From contig NZ_CAAAIM010000008.1 of NCBI RefSeq assembly GCF_900639985.1, positions 140,050 to 204,049 on the forward strand: a stretch of 64,000 nt of DNA, in the 5' to 3' direction. The stretch comes from Legionella rowbothamii (GTDB taxonomy: Bacteria > Pseudomonadota > Gammaproteobacteria > Legionellales > Legionellaceae). The translations under genes were made by a program, and so were the position numbers. The notes beneath the pieces are model-generated. The model did not search any database and was not told the DNA's origin. It saw nothing but the letters and a program-made list of their open reading frames with translations. This document shows positions 44,845 to 53,349 of this stretch, one piece after another. Within the stretch, counting starts at the first letter, position 1. Every line of letters begins with the position of its first letter.

Positions 44845-45348
44845 ATGAACGATCATAAAGATATGCATATTACCACGGAAGTTTTTAACACCGCTGAGGC
44901 AGCTGAAAAGGCATATAATGATGCCATTGATGCAGGCTATTCGCCTCAAGATATAACAGTAATCATGTCTGAAGATTCTAAAAATAAATATTACAATTCA
45001 GTTTTAGTTAAAGAGGGTTCTAAAGCCTCTGAAGGATTGGCAGTTGGCGGAGCAACTGGTGCAGCTTTAGGTGGGATAGTAGGGGCATTAGCTGCCTTAG
45101 GAACAAGCCTGCTTATACCAGGGTTAGGTTTGATCGTAGCAGGTCCTATTGCAGCAGGTCTAGCCGGGGCTGGGGCAGGGGGCATTACCGGAGGATTAGT
45201 GGGGTCTCTCATTGGCTGGGGTATATCTGAAGATAAGGCAAAAGTGATTGAAACAAAAATTCAATCGGGTGGGATTGCTTTAGGGGTTAAAGAGACCTTG
45301 CCTAATAGTAATTTATCTTCAAAATGGGAAAATTACCGTAATTACTAA
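44845..45348 (+). CDS. Glycine-zipper membrane protein (general stress 17M-like)
   Basis: 167 residues. The N-terminal soluble domain (ITTEVFNTAEAAEKAYNDAI, DAGYSPQDITVIMSED) resembles a heat-induced/general-stress fold. A long Gly/Ala-rich segment (about 60-125: GATGAALGGIVGALAALGTS, AGPIAAGLAGAGAGGITGGL) forms glycine-zipper membrane helices. The end includes SIQSGG-like KVIETKIQSGGIALGVK. AGGAG is close to tandem ATGs at 44842 and 44845. It closes the cassette and is followed by a hairpin. Confidence 0.75.
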   Translation: MNDHKDMHITTEVFNTAEAAEKAYNDAIDAGYSPQDITVIMSEDSKNKYYNSVLVKEGSKASEGLAVGGATGAALGGIVGALAALGTSLLIPGLGLIVAGPIAAGLAGAGAGGITGGLVGSLIGWGISEDKAKVIETKIQSGGIALGVKETLPNSNLSSKWENYRNY

Positions 45349-45362
45349 TTAACCGAAATGAT

Positions 45363-45390
45363 GCCAGTTTCTGCTTGCTGAGAGACTGGC
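45363..45390 (+). terminator. Hairpin at the end of the stress cassette
   Basis: GCCAGTTTCT and AGAGACTGGC pair with one internal mismatch around GCTTGCTG, 15 bp after the last stop codon of the cassette. Confidence 0.5.
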
Positions 45391-45525
45391 AAAACTCATT
45401 GAAGATATAGCACATGAGTCTCTTAATTTATGAAATACCCTTCAAAACTATATCGGATTAGCGGCTTTTTCGATTTAGGTAATAAAAGAATAAAACATCA
45501 ATAAAGTGGAAAGTGTCATTAATAT

Positions 45526-45683
45526 GGCTTTGTTGCAACTCAGTGAATAGGGCAAGTACCATCTGACCAGCATTAAGATTAGGTCATCGTTTAAGATGAC
45601 GCCACTTGAAACTGAGCATCGTTGATAGTCCACAAAAAATAAGAAAAATTCTATCGCATCAGACAACTTTTCGCGACAAAGCC
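45526..45683 (-). mobile_element. IS6-family deletion derivative (MITE-like, IS26-type ends)
   Basis: 158 bp with ends GGCTTTGTTGCAACTC and, inverted, GGCTTTGTCGCGAAAAG. The minus strand retains the start of an IS6 transposase, SFKWRHLKR...LMLVRWYLPYSLS, which runs directly into the opposite end. The internal part is therefore deleted. Confidence 0.7.
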
Positions 45684-45706
45684 TTCAAAAGTTAAATGAC
45701 GATGCC
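45684..45706. mobile_element. Solo end of the GGCATCGTCA-type IS6 element
   Basis: The sequence CAAAAGTTAAATGACGATGCC matches the right end of the element at 13432-14165 with a 1-nt deletion. It directly abuts the other IS6 derivative. No partner end is seen nearby. Confidence 0.6.
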
Positions 45707-45791
45707 GATTTATGCTATTATAATACCATAAAGGACTCATATTAATCATAGTGATGTAAAACAAATCTTCAAATTGATATTAGAGGAAAAT

Positions 45792-47150
45792 ATGTGGGAT
45801 AAAAAAGCTAAAGCGGAAAGGGTGGAAAGTAATATTTTTTTTAAAGAGCCAGAAACGAGTCAGACCATCCATTATGCATGGATAGGCCCCCCTACATACC
45901 ACGATGAAGGGGCCGTTCCAGGCCATGACCTAGATGGCCCCATACAATTAGCACAAAAGTTACAAAGTCAAGGCACAAGGGTGAATACCATTAAGTTTTG
46001 GTGCATTAAAGAGTATCAAGATTTTTATCGCAGCGAGTTTTTAAAAGCCAAAGTGGATATTCAAGTTTGTGCCATTGAAGATTTGTTGGAGCACGAGCTG
46101 AAGGGCAATTTGGCTGAAGCCGCGCAACAATTTAAGGCTTACATGCAAAAAGTAAATTTTCCTAAATTGCCCACGGTTAGGGCTAGAGTTGAATTCAAAG
46201 ATGGTTTTTCATTATTTTTACTCTTAACACAATCAGGCTATTTTCTTGATACAAATGTAGTGCCGATCAAAAATAGGGAACGACTTGATTTGAATGGTGA
46301 AAAGCACTTTACTACATCAGGGAGGGGGGATAGTAGTTGGGATTTTTTCCTCATGTATTCCCCAATAGTAAAGGATCCGACCGCCATGCTCGTCTTTAAC
46401 AGATGGATTGAAAAGCCGGAGTTTGCTAAGCGTGATGTTTTCCAAAATTTGAACATCCCCGTGATTTCAAATGTCTTCGGGTCTATATACGAGAGACTCG
46501 GAGTCCAAAAAACTTCCTATAGATCTTACTTTAGAAATTTATCTCATTTTTACTGGCTAGATCCTGACCGAGTTGATTTATTTTTACAAAAAAGGGGGTT
46601 TGTTGATATCAATAGACAAAGTCAGTCACCAAATTTATATCTTTTGGAGAGTTGTAGTTTGCATTATGCAGCAGACGGGAGTCAATTATTCTTACCCATC
46701 AAGACTGACACGGCCTATGTTTTATTAAAGCACAATAAGATATTTTTTATCCATCGAAAAAATCACGAATTTGTTTGTGTAAAAGATATGCTCAGCAGCG
46801 TGCAAAAATATTTTCCTACACAGGACGAACCTGAACCGATTACAGACTCTGCTACAACACGGAAGGTCGCTTCATTCTTTTTAGAATTTCCTCATCCGCG
46901 ATATATAAAAAATGAAAAGAACGCTACTTATCTGCACGAAGCGGTGCTTTTGCAGCGAGCGGACATGGTCCAGATACTTTTAGCAGATGGTGCAAATATG
47001 GATTTGCGAGCTACTTATCGGATTTTTCCGGACAATGAATGCATTGAGGTAACTGCAGAAGAATTAGCCTCGTATTTAAATTATTCGGCGATTGAAGAAG
47101 TTTTTGCTAATCATTTGATGTCAATTTCACCTGGGAATAAGCGCTTCTAA
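45792..47150 (+). CDS. Glycosyltransferase-like protein with a C-terminal ankyrin repeat, candidate effector
   Basis: 452 residues. The N-terminal half has the layout of sugar-binding-region glycosyltransferases: TIHYAWIGPPTYHDEGAVPG, IKFWCIKEYQDFYRSEFL, then VEFKDGFSLFLLLTQSGYFL followed by DTNVVPI. The usual DxD is D-T-N here, so catalysis is uncertain. One or two ankyrin-type units occur near 375-410 (NATYLHEAVLLQRADMVQIL, LADGANMDLRA). The ATG at 45792 has GAGG 5 bp upstream; a TTG at 45774 is less likely. There is no signal peptide. It sits between IS6 remnants on both sides, so it is probably acquired DNA. It is probably a Dot/Icm substrate, by resemblance. Confidence 0.65.
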   Translation: MWDKKAKAERVESNIFFKEPETSQTIHYAWIGPPTYHDEGAVPGHDLDGPIQLAQKLQSQGTRVNTIKFWCIKEYQDFYRSEFLKAKVDIQVCAIEDLLEHELKGNLAEAAQQFKAYMQKVNFPKLPTVRARVEFKDGFSLFLLLTQSGYFLDTNVVPIKNRERLDLNGEKHFTTSGRGDSSWDFFLMYSPIVKDPTAMLVFNRWIEKPEFAKRDVFQNLNIPVISNVFGSIYERLGVQKTSYRSYFRNLSHFYWLDPDRVDLFLQKRGFVDINRQSQSPNLYLLESCSLHYAADGSQLFLPIKTDTAYVLLKHNKIFFIHRKNHEFVCVKDMLSSVQKYFPTQDEPEPITDSATTRKVASFFLEFPHPRYIKNEKNATYLHEAVLLQRADMVQILLADGANMDLRATYRIFPDNECIEVTAEELASYLNYSAIEEVFANHLMSISPGNKRF

Positions 47151-47327
47151 ACAAAATCCAGGAGTAAAAATTTTTAGAGAAAGAGACATAGTCCACTGAA
47201 CTTGACCCTCGGCCGGGAGCTTGGAAAAAAGGGCATGATCAATTTTCAATCTCTATGAGGGGTTTTATCCAGATAGCACGGGTTTGTCCTGATTTACCTT
47301 TTCATCCCTTATAGAATAAGGATTTTT

Positions 47328-47487
47328 GGCTCCGTTGCAAAAAAAAACCGTGTACAAAAACACAGCTTCTGGATAGATCTCAGCTATAGATTCCAAATTG
47401 TTCATTAATAAATGAGCTCTCAGTCCGATTGCCACACATCCATAAATCGAACTGTCCTTTTTTAAACATGCGCATAATTTCAAAAAC
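47328..47487 (-). mobile_element. C-terminal remnant of an IS6-family (IS26-type) transposase
   Basis: The end GGCTCCGTTGCAAA is at 47328. Inward, the minus strand reads EIMRMFKKGQFDLWMCGNRT with SSFINEQFGIYS, which aligns with the end of IS6 transposases (GFEVMRALxKGQ). The rest of the element is missing; the sequence changes at about 47487 to the dispersed repeat. Confidence 0.65.
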
Positions 47488-47628
47488 CTTGAGGTTATAG
47501 GAAATTCAAAGAGCGAAAGAATGAATTTTGTACAGTACTCATATCGTAGTTTATGACAGTTTTTGTTGTGAAACAGGGAAGATGGATAGAGGCAAGAATA
47601 AATTTACTCCATATAGGATGGTTAATTA
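47483..47628. repeat. Dispersed repeat, copy 2 (inverted relative to 14.4 kb)
   Basis: About 145 bp matching the reverse complement of 14361-14513 with scattered mismatches. It is bounded on one side by an IS26-type remnant and on the other by the GGCATCGTCA-type IS6 fragment. Confidence 0.75.
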
Positions 47629-48040
47629 CAGAAAACGGATGGCCGCCTTTTTATTACGTCGCTTTTGCAGAAACACATCCAGTTCATAACCCTCATCATC
47701 CACAGCACGCCATAGATAATAAGTGGCTCCGCCAATACGCAATTGCTGCTCATCCAAATGCCATCTATACGATGGTCTGGATGCTCGTTTCTTAATCAAG
47801 CTCTTAAAATGAGGACCCAATTTAATGTACCATTACCATTCGTTTTATAACTGACATCAATCCCACGATCCAATAAGCGCTCTGAAACATCTCGGTAGCT
47901 GTCATTAAATCGGTAATAACTCCACACCGCAATACTGATTAGCTCGATAGGGTAACGGCATCCTTTCGGCTTCCGCTCCAGCATCGCGATCTTCCTATAA
48001 ATAATTTACAGTGTAGAGCTCAAGTTAAGTTGGCGCTGCC
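47626..48040 (-). mobile_element. Truncated IS6-family element (N-terminal half of transposase)
   Basis: The right end is GGCAGCGCCAACTTAACTTG (inverted, ending at 48040). The minus-strand transposase starts MLERKPKGCRYPIELISIAV and RFNDSYRDVSERLLDRGIDV, frameshifts, then continues SYRWHLDEQQLRIGGATYYL and WRAVDDEGYELDVFLQKRRN. The last includes the first catalytic aspartate. It breaks off at about 47628. It is related to the copy at 13.4 kb but better preserved. Confidence 0.8.
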
Positions 48041-48061
48041 TCAGTTCATGACTTTTGAGCC

Positions 48062-48424
48062 CTAGATTGCTTGTTTAAATGTCTCAATTAACCTATCGTC
48101 TTTCAGTGCCCCCTTTCGAGCAACGTAGGCTCCCGCGGCAAATAGCCTGGCTGATAAGAGCCCTGCTCCAACAGCAGGTAATACACCTACGCCAGTAGAC
48201 GCTAAACTAAGAGATGCACCAGCAACCGCTACCGATAATGCCATCATCAACTTATCTAATAATTGCATACCAGATAAGGGGTTTTTTAAAGAGGCCTGCA
48301 CAAATGAAGCATAGTCTTTTAGCTGCTCATTGCTTGGTTTGTTACTTAATAGAGTGGTTGTTTTATCTAAAACGTTTTGTAACTCTTCACTTGCATACTT
48401 AAGCGCCGAGCCATCTTTCCTCAC
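48062..48424 (-). pseudogene. Probable C-terminal remnant of a membrane-associated protein
   Basis: 120 codons from a GTG that lacks a ribosome site. In-frame codons extend upstream only about 10 residues to a stop, so this looks like the tail of a lost larger gene. It reads LKYASEELQNVLDKTTTLLS (helical), then a hydrophobic Ala/Gly-rich segment MALSVAVAGASLSLASTGVG, VLPAVGAGLLSARLFAAGAY. This resembles the C-terminal ends of Legionella effectors. No function can be assigned. Confidence 0.4.
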
Positions 48425-48833
48425 AGCTGCAAAACGACTTCTTTGGATGAATGTTTATTTATCAAATTAAATATCCCCTGAAAAATAGTTCATGAATCTA
48501 TGGCTTAACTTAACTAATGAGAAAGTTTTATACCGAATTAAATTAATCTTAATAAAAGTCATGTTGCACAAACGTTATCAAGATTGCTTTGAATTGAGAA
48601 TGTATTCATTTTGAAATTAATTTATTCCAAAATGGAAATTTTAATGATAAACATGTGAAGAATGCGACATCGGCAAAATTAGCTTTCTGCATATTTGCAA
48701 AGCAATTAGTTTGGAGGCTACAGACACAATTTGCCGCGTTGGATCTTTTTTACGAATTAAGGTGAGTTCACTACTGGTGATTATCGGTGATAATGTTAAG
48801 TCTGTTCTCTCATGCCATTGTTTACTGGAACAC
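48425..48833. other. Gap without a supported gene
   Basis: Only short frames without ribosome sites occur. A minus-strand segment (LTLIRKKDPTRQIVSVASKL at about 48675-48760) looks like a coding relic but has no recognised family. The right side joins the IS6 derivative at 48834. Confidence 0.35.
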
Positions 48834-49126
48834 GGCATCGTCAACAAAAGGCCTAAACAACCGCGTTGAAAACGCTCATTAGCCTACACACAGACAATAA
48901 AAGTACCTCATTCGTTTTAAATCCCCAGCTGGGGTTCAGAACGTCCTGACGCTCATCGACAAAACCAGAGTCTCTTCGCATTCGGTCGCTACACCCAATC
49001 CGCACCATATAATCAAATTTCATAACGCTAAAGAAATTTGGCATCCCGTGGCGTCGGGAATTTTTTGCGCCTAAAATTCGCCAAAACTACTTTTTTTTCG
49101 GGTTTAAAAGTTGAGTTGACGGTGCC
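48834..49126 (+). mobile_element. Internal-deletion IS6-family element
   Basis: 293 bp. The left end is GGCATCGTCAAC and the right end, inverted, GGCACCGTCAACTCAACTTT. Inside, the plus strand keeps the transposase C-terminus with stops (KGLNNRVENAH, YLIRFKSPAGVQNVLTLIDK). It is thus a non-autonomous derivative of the same family as 13432-14165, in the opposite orientation. Confidence 0.75.
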
Positions 49127-49279
49127 AGAGTACGCTATTCGTGAACCCAGTAATTGGATGAATACCGGATTTTTTCGCAACGATAAGACGCTTTATGTAC
49201 TATAGTTTATAAAGGTTTATTTCTTCAGGAAGCAGTAATCCTGACATTTTAGCCCTTTAATAAGAGAGATGCTCAAAAC

Positions 49280-50662
49280 ATGATTAGAAAAAAAAATAAA
49301 TCAAGGGAGAGCGTTAGATCAATTTCAATCTATGCCAGCCGCTATAATCTTGGTGATTTTACCCTGACTAAATTTAATGAGAAAGGAATGCCTCCTTATG
49401 TTGCTAAGCAGTTGATTGAAGATGAATTACAGACAGATGGGATACCCATTTTAAACCTGGCAAGTTTTGTTACAACGTGGATGGAGCCTGAAGCAGATGA
49501 GTTGATTATGCAGTGTCTCAACAAGAATTTTATAGATCATGATGAATACCCGCAAATTGAGAAAATCCATAGTCGTTGTGTGCATCTACTGGCTGATTTA
49601 CTTAACGTACCAAAGTCAGACAATTATGTTGGTACCGCAACGGTCGGATCTTCCGAGGCGATCATGCTTGCTGGGCTTGCCCATAAATTTAATTGGCGCA
49701 ATAAACGAAAAGCGGCAGGCCTTGATAGCTCCCGGCCTAACATCATCATGGGTGCTGATGTACAAATATGTTGGGATAAGTTTGCACGCTATTTTGATGT
49801 AGAGCCTAGAATTATCCCTCTGCAAAAAGGAAAATATGTCATTACAGCAAAAGATGTCGAATCACTCATTGACGAAAACACAATATGTGTTGCAGCTATC
49901 CTGGGAACCACCTTTACAGGTGAATACGACGAAATTGAGGAGATAAACAATTTACTTCTTCAGATAAAAAAGGAGAAAGATCTGGATATCCCTTTGCATG
50001 TGGATGCGGCCAGCGGTGGTTTTATATCGATGTTTATTGATGATGGTATTAATTGGGACTTTCGCCTTAAGCAAGTGAAATCAATTAACCTTTCTGGGCA
50101 CAAATATGGCTTAGTATACCCAGGTATCGGTTGGCTTATTTTCAGGGATGAATCGGTGGTGCCCAAAGACTTGGTTTTTGATGTTAATTATCTAGGTGGT
50201 AATATGCCGACTTACACGCTAAATTTTTCTAATGGTTGCGCCATGGTTGTCGCACAATATTATAATTTTCTCCGCTTGGGAAAAACTGGCTATCAAAAGA
50301 TAATTAATAACATGATGACTATAAGCAACTTTATAATTGAGGGTTTGCTAACTACCGATAAATTTTTCTTGCTTGGTACTCGCCGTATGGAGCCTGTTGT
50401 TAGCGTTTCTCTCAAAGACAATAGCGAATACTCAGTGTTTGATATTTCAAAAGCACTGCGCACTCGGGGATGGGTAGTCCCTGCCTATACTATGCCTGAG
50501 AACGCACAGAATATTGAGGTTTTGCGCATTGTGATTAAAGAAAACCTTAGTCTAATGTTAGCGAATGAGTTCTTGAGTGTAGTCAGCGCTGTATTAGCAG
50601 AACTTGATGGTCAGGAGAGTAAGCTAAGTAAGCCTAGACAGGGAAAAAACATAACACATTAA
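49280..50662 (+). CDS. gadB: Glutamate decarboxylase
   Basis: 460 residues, a PLP enzyme that converts glutamate and H+ to GABA and CO2. Family marks: SFVTTWMEPEADELIMQCLN near 55, GSSEAIMLAGLAHK near 118, HVDAASGGFI near 240, and the PLP lysine in SINLSGHKYGLVYPG near 277. The length matches GadB (about 466). It consumes protons, so it supports acid resistance, but no GadC antiporter is adjacent. A weak ribosome site (GAGAGATGCTC) precedes the ATG. IS6 debris lies 150 bp upstream, so the gene was probably mobilised or captured. Confidence 0.95.
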   Translation: MIRKKNKSRESVRSISIYASRYNLGDFTLTKFNEKGMPPYVAKQLIEDELQTDGIPILNLASFVTTWMEPEADELIMQCLNKNFIDHDEYPQIEKIHSRCVHLLADLLNVPKSDNYVGTATVGSSEAIMLAGLAHKFNWRNKRKAAGLDSSRPNIIMGADVQICWDKFARYFDVEPRIIPLQKGKYVITAKDVESLIDENTICVAAILGTTFTGEYDEIEEINNLLLQIKKEKDLDIPLHVDAASGGFISMFIDDGINWDFRLKQVKSINLSGHKYGLVYPGIGWLIFRDESVVPKDLVFDVNYLGGNMPTYTLNFSNGCAMVVAQYYNFLRLGKTGYQKIINNMMTISNFIIEGLLTTDKFFLLGTRRMEPVVSVSLKDNSEYSVFDISKALRTRGWVVPAYTMPENAQNIEVLRIVIKENLSLMLANEFLSVVSAVLAELDGQESKLSKPRQGKNITH

Positions 50663-50880
50663 CTATCCTCCGTTGTTCGGATCCTGTTGAAGAACCCCCC
50701 AAAAGTGTTCGTTCTGAGTTAGGCATTCTTCCAGAAGTGCCGTTTTAAATTCTTTTCATGCTCACTGACCCTAGCATTCACATCAATATCACCATTGCTC
50801 TTTTTAAAATTGTACTTACCAGTGAATGCAATGTATGACCAGGCACTCGGTGAGATTCTAGCAAAGTTACAATTATAAAA

Positions 50881-51039
50881 ATGTATGGTGGTTCAGAGGC
50901 AGAAGTTGCTTATCAATTGTTAGGATTTAATGAGTCAAAAAATTCAATTAAAAATTTGGGTGATATTAATAATATCATTCCTGTTGTAATTATTTCATCT
51001 ACCGAAATGGAAAAGGAACATCCATTAAAAGGGGGCTAA
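50881..51039 (+). pseudogene. Small orphan fragment (52 codons)
   Basis: The ATG at 50881 starts MYGGSEAEVAYQLLGFNESK and the frame ends EMEKEHPLKGG, where it joins recombinase sequence in another frame. The segment LGDINNIIPVVIISSTE resembles the middle of an alpha/beta hydrolase. It is probably a truncated relic rather than a functional gene. Confidence 0.3.
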
Positions 51040-51476
51040 GGCAAATCGACCTGGTCTTACTATGGCCCTCGAGGTATTCAGAAAGAATGACACCCTAGTG
51101 GTTTGGAAACTAGACCGATTAGGTCGCACGGTTAAAGGATTAATTGATTTAGTCAATCAATGGCATCAGAAGGAAATCCATTTTAAAAGTATTACCGATA
51201 ATGTAGACACTTCAACGCCAGCAGGCCGATTCTTTTTCCATGTCATGGCAAGCCTCTCTCAAATGGAACGCGAATTGATGGGGAAAGAACTAAGGCGGGC
51301 TTGGCTGCTGCTAAGGCAAAGGGTAGAGTTGGTGGTCGAAGACGAAAATGACTGAAAGCAAAATAGAATCTGCTAAACAATTACTGCCATCTGGTACACT
51401 ACCTAGGGATGTTGCACAAAATCTTGGAATATTTGTACCTACTCTATATCGTTGGATCCCTGCCTCAGCTAAATGA
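51040..51476 (+). pseudogene. Serine recombinase (resolvase/invertase), 5'-truncated and frameshifted
   Basis: The frame enters at ANRPGLTMALEVFRKNDTLV and continues VWKLDRLGRTVKGLIDLVNQ, TSTPAGRFFFHVMASLSQME, the core of a Tn3-type resolvase. The N-terminal part with the catalytic serine is absent. A frameshift near 51290 moves the rest, GLAAAKAKGRVGGRRRK and the C-terminal helix-turn-helix LPRDVAQNLGIFVPTLYRWI, to another frame, ending TGA at 51474. It is non-functional. With the transposase relic at 52.6 kb it marks a Tn3-family transposon. Confidence 0.8.
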
Positions 51477-51620
51477 ACTTAATCCCATATTAGATACCAA
51501 TCCATACATCAACCCCTTTAATATACTTAACCATTAGAAACCTCCCACCAGCAAGTAAGTATTGTGATAATTTGAGTCAACATGTATAATTAAAGCCAAT
51601 TATTTCCTTGTGGGGTTATT

Positions 51621-52496
51621 GTGTTTTATATTGATTATGTTATTGGTGAAGAAAAAGAGCCTATTTATTTAATTAAATCATTTTGGTTTTTGACCTCAAA
51701 AAATCGTACTGAAGCCATGAATGATCTCTCTCTTAAACTTAATAGACATGATATAAAATTGCACGCAATAGGCTATGAAAATTTTCAATCTCCATATTCT
51801 ACCCATAGCTTTCATACTTTTGGACCAACTAACTGGGGAATGGCAGTAGGAATTAATAGAAATAATTATACCAAAGAAGACATAAACCAATTATTTAATA
51901 AACTGGGAGTTTCTCCTAAAGCGCCTTGGTACATGAGTGCTTTTTTAATACCATTTAGAACACCCTTATCTTTTCTATTATCAGGTGGCTACAATCTTTA
52001 TCGGAGTTTTATTTCTAATAATTATTTTAACTTTCAGAAAACTAATGTATCCCCAGGCACTTTTACACAAACCGCATACCAGCCTTCCGCAACCACTACT
52101 TCGATGGATGAGCATCGAGTACACTCAGTAATCTATCGTTCAAAAGGCTTTTATAATAGTCAACCTGTCTCTGAAAATAAATTTCAAGAGTTAGCTGATG
52201 TTTTAAATATTAGTGTAAAACTTATTGTAGATGTTGAGCCTATAGCACTTGGACAGGGCTATCTTATTAAAGTAAAGTCACCAGAGGCGGCAAAAACGAT
52301 TGAAGAGTCAGTTCGGAAGACATTAAAAAAGCATACACAAAATGAATTTGGAGATTGTATTCGTTTTTTAGATACAAATGGAAGACCTACTAAGATGCCT
52401 TCAAGACAACTTGAAATTTGGGGGGCAGGGGCTACCGCATTAAGTGAATTACTAGATTCTGTTTCTTCAATAAGACGACAGGCTTCATTTAAGTGA
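51621..52496 (+). CDS. Hypothetical protein between Tn3-family remnants
   Basis: 291 residues from a GTG preceded by GGGG. No domain was recognised. The N-terminal third (IKSFWFLTSKNRTEAMNDLS, THSFHTFGPTNWGMAVGINR) and a hydrophobic stretch at about 113-130 (MSAFLIPFRTPLSFLLSGGY) come before a Thr/Ser-rich linker. The C-terminal half (FQELADVLNISVKLIVDVEP, GYLIKVKSPEAAKTIEESVR) has alternating strands and helices like an alpha/beta domain. It may be a transposon passenger gene. No function can be assigned. There is no signal peptide. Confidence 0.55.
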   Translation: MFYIDYVIGEEKEPIYLIKSFWFLTSKNRTEAMNDLSLKLNRHDIKLHAIGYENFQSPYSTHSFHTFGPTNWGMAVGINRNNYTKEDINQLFNKLGVSPKAPWYMSAFLIPFRTPLSFLLSGGYNLYRSFISNNYFNFQKTNVSPGTFTQTAYQPSATTTSMDEHRVHSVIYRSKGFYNSQPVSENKFQELADVLNISVKLIVDVEPIALGQGYLIKVKSPEAAKTIEESVRKTLKKHTQNEFGDCIRFLDTNGRPTKMPSRQLEIWGAGATALSELLDSVSSIRRQASFK

Positions 52497-52577
52497 TACC
52501 TCCCTTAATTTTTTGATTCTAATTAGCACAAAAGGTTAGGGCTATTTTGAAATCCCACTTTTTGTAGGTTCTTAGGC

Positions 52578-52860
52578 CCGACCCCTGATAGAAGCACATT
52601 ACTACGACATGCTACGTATGGTGATGTCTATTCGAAGTGGTAAAATCAAAGCCTCTGCAATTTTACGAAAATTATGCACCTAGAGTCGAAAACATAAAAT
52701 TTACCAAGCATTTCGTGAGTTAGGGGGAGTTGTTAGAACCATATTTTTCCTTAATTATATCAACGATATTGATTTAAGGCCCCTACTTGTAAAAGTGAGG
52801 AATTTAATTTCATTGACTGGGTTTCCTTTGGCCGAGATGGAACAATTGAAGATAATTTAG
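52578..52860 (+). pseudogene. Tn3-family transposase fragment
   Basis: Plus-strand text IEAHYYDMLRMVMSIRSGKI with KASAILRKLCT, a stop, then KIYQAFRELGGVVRTIFFLN and YINDIDLRPLL corresponds to the C-terminal region of Tn3 transposases (SHYxDMLRMAVSVxTGxxxAS..LRKLGS; YxALRELGRVERTLFxLxW). One stop and frameshifts are present. It supports a Tn3 transposon relic with the recombinase at 51.0-51.5 kb. Confidence 0.7.
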
Positions 52861-52863
52861 CGC

Positions 52864-52884
52864 AATAGTTTAGTTGACGGTGCC
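52864..52884. mobile_element. Solo end of the GGCAYCGTCAA-type IS6 element
   Basis: AATAGTTTAGTTGACGGTGCC resembles the right ends of the elements at 13.4 and 48.8 kb. It separates the Tn3 relic from the barrel fragment. Confidence 0.5.
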
Positions 52885-53200
52885 GTTTCAATAACTTCGC
52901 TAGGTTTTAAACATTCTTTTTACAAAGAAAACTGGCTTTTTGCCTCAGAGGAGGTAATTGATCTTAATCCAATGGTTACTCTAGCATATAACCCTGCAGA
53001 AAAAATTTCTTTATATCACGAAAGTCTATGCGCAAAGTAAAATTAGCTCTGCGGAAGGATGGGGAATAAATTACGATGTAGGCGCTCTTTTTGAACTGTG
53101 TGAAAATTTTATAATTTATATTAGCTGGGCATATCAATTACATAATAATTTAGGAAATTTTAAATCCTATTCGAGTAGTGGTTTTTCGATAATGCTCTAG
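52885..53200 (+). pseudogene. C-terminal scrap of an outer-membrane-type protein
   Basis: Two plus-strand frames join: SITSLGFKHSFYKENWLFAS, VTLAYNPAEKISLYHESLCA, then SSAEGWGINYDVGALFELCE, NFIIYISWAYQLHNNLGNFK and SYSSSGFSIML with a stop at 53198. The alternating aromatic strands and terminal strand are barrel-like. It is truncated on the 5' side at the IS6 end. The remaining gap to 53349 holds no gene. Confidence 0.5.
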
Positions 53201-53349
53201 TAAAAAAACTATTCCGGACTGTATTTTGCGAGTCATTATTTTATAATAGAAAATAATGACTCAAATTAGATTGTGAATGTAGTTTCGAGGTAGAGTCGAA
53301 TCTTAAATTTACTTAAGAAGAAAAATAGCTAATTGATTTATTTCTATTC

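Noticed and set aside
45526..45683. IS5/IS903-type assignment based on the GGCTTTGTTG end
   Set aside because: The internal protein text (FKWRH...VRWYLPYSLS) fits the start of IS6 transposases instead.
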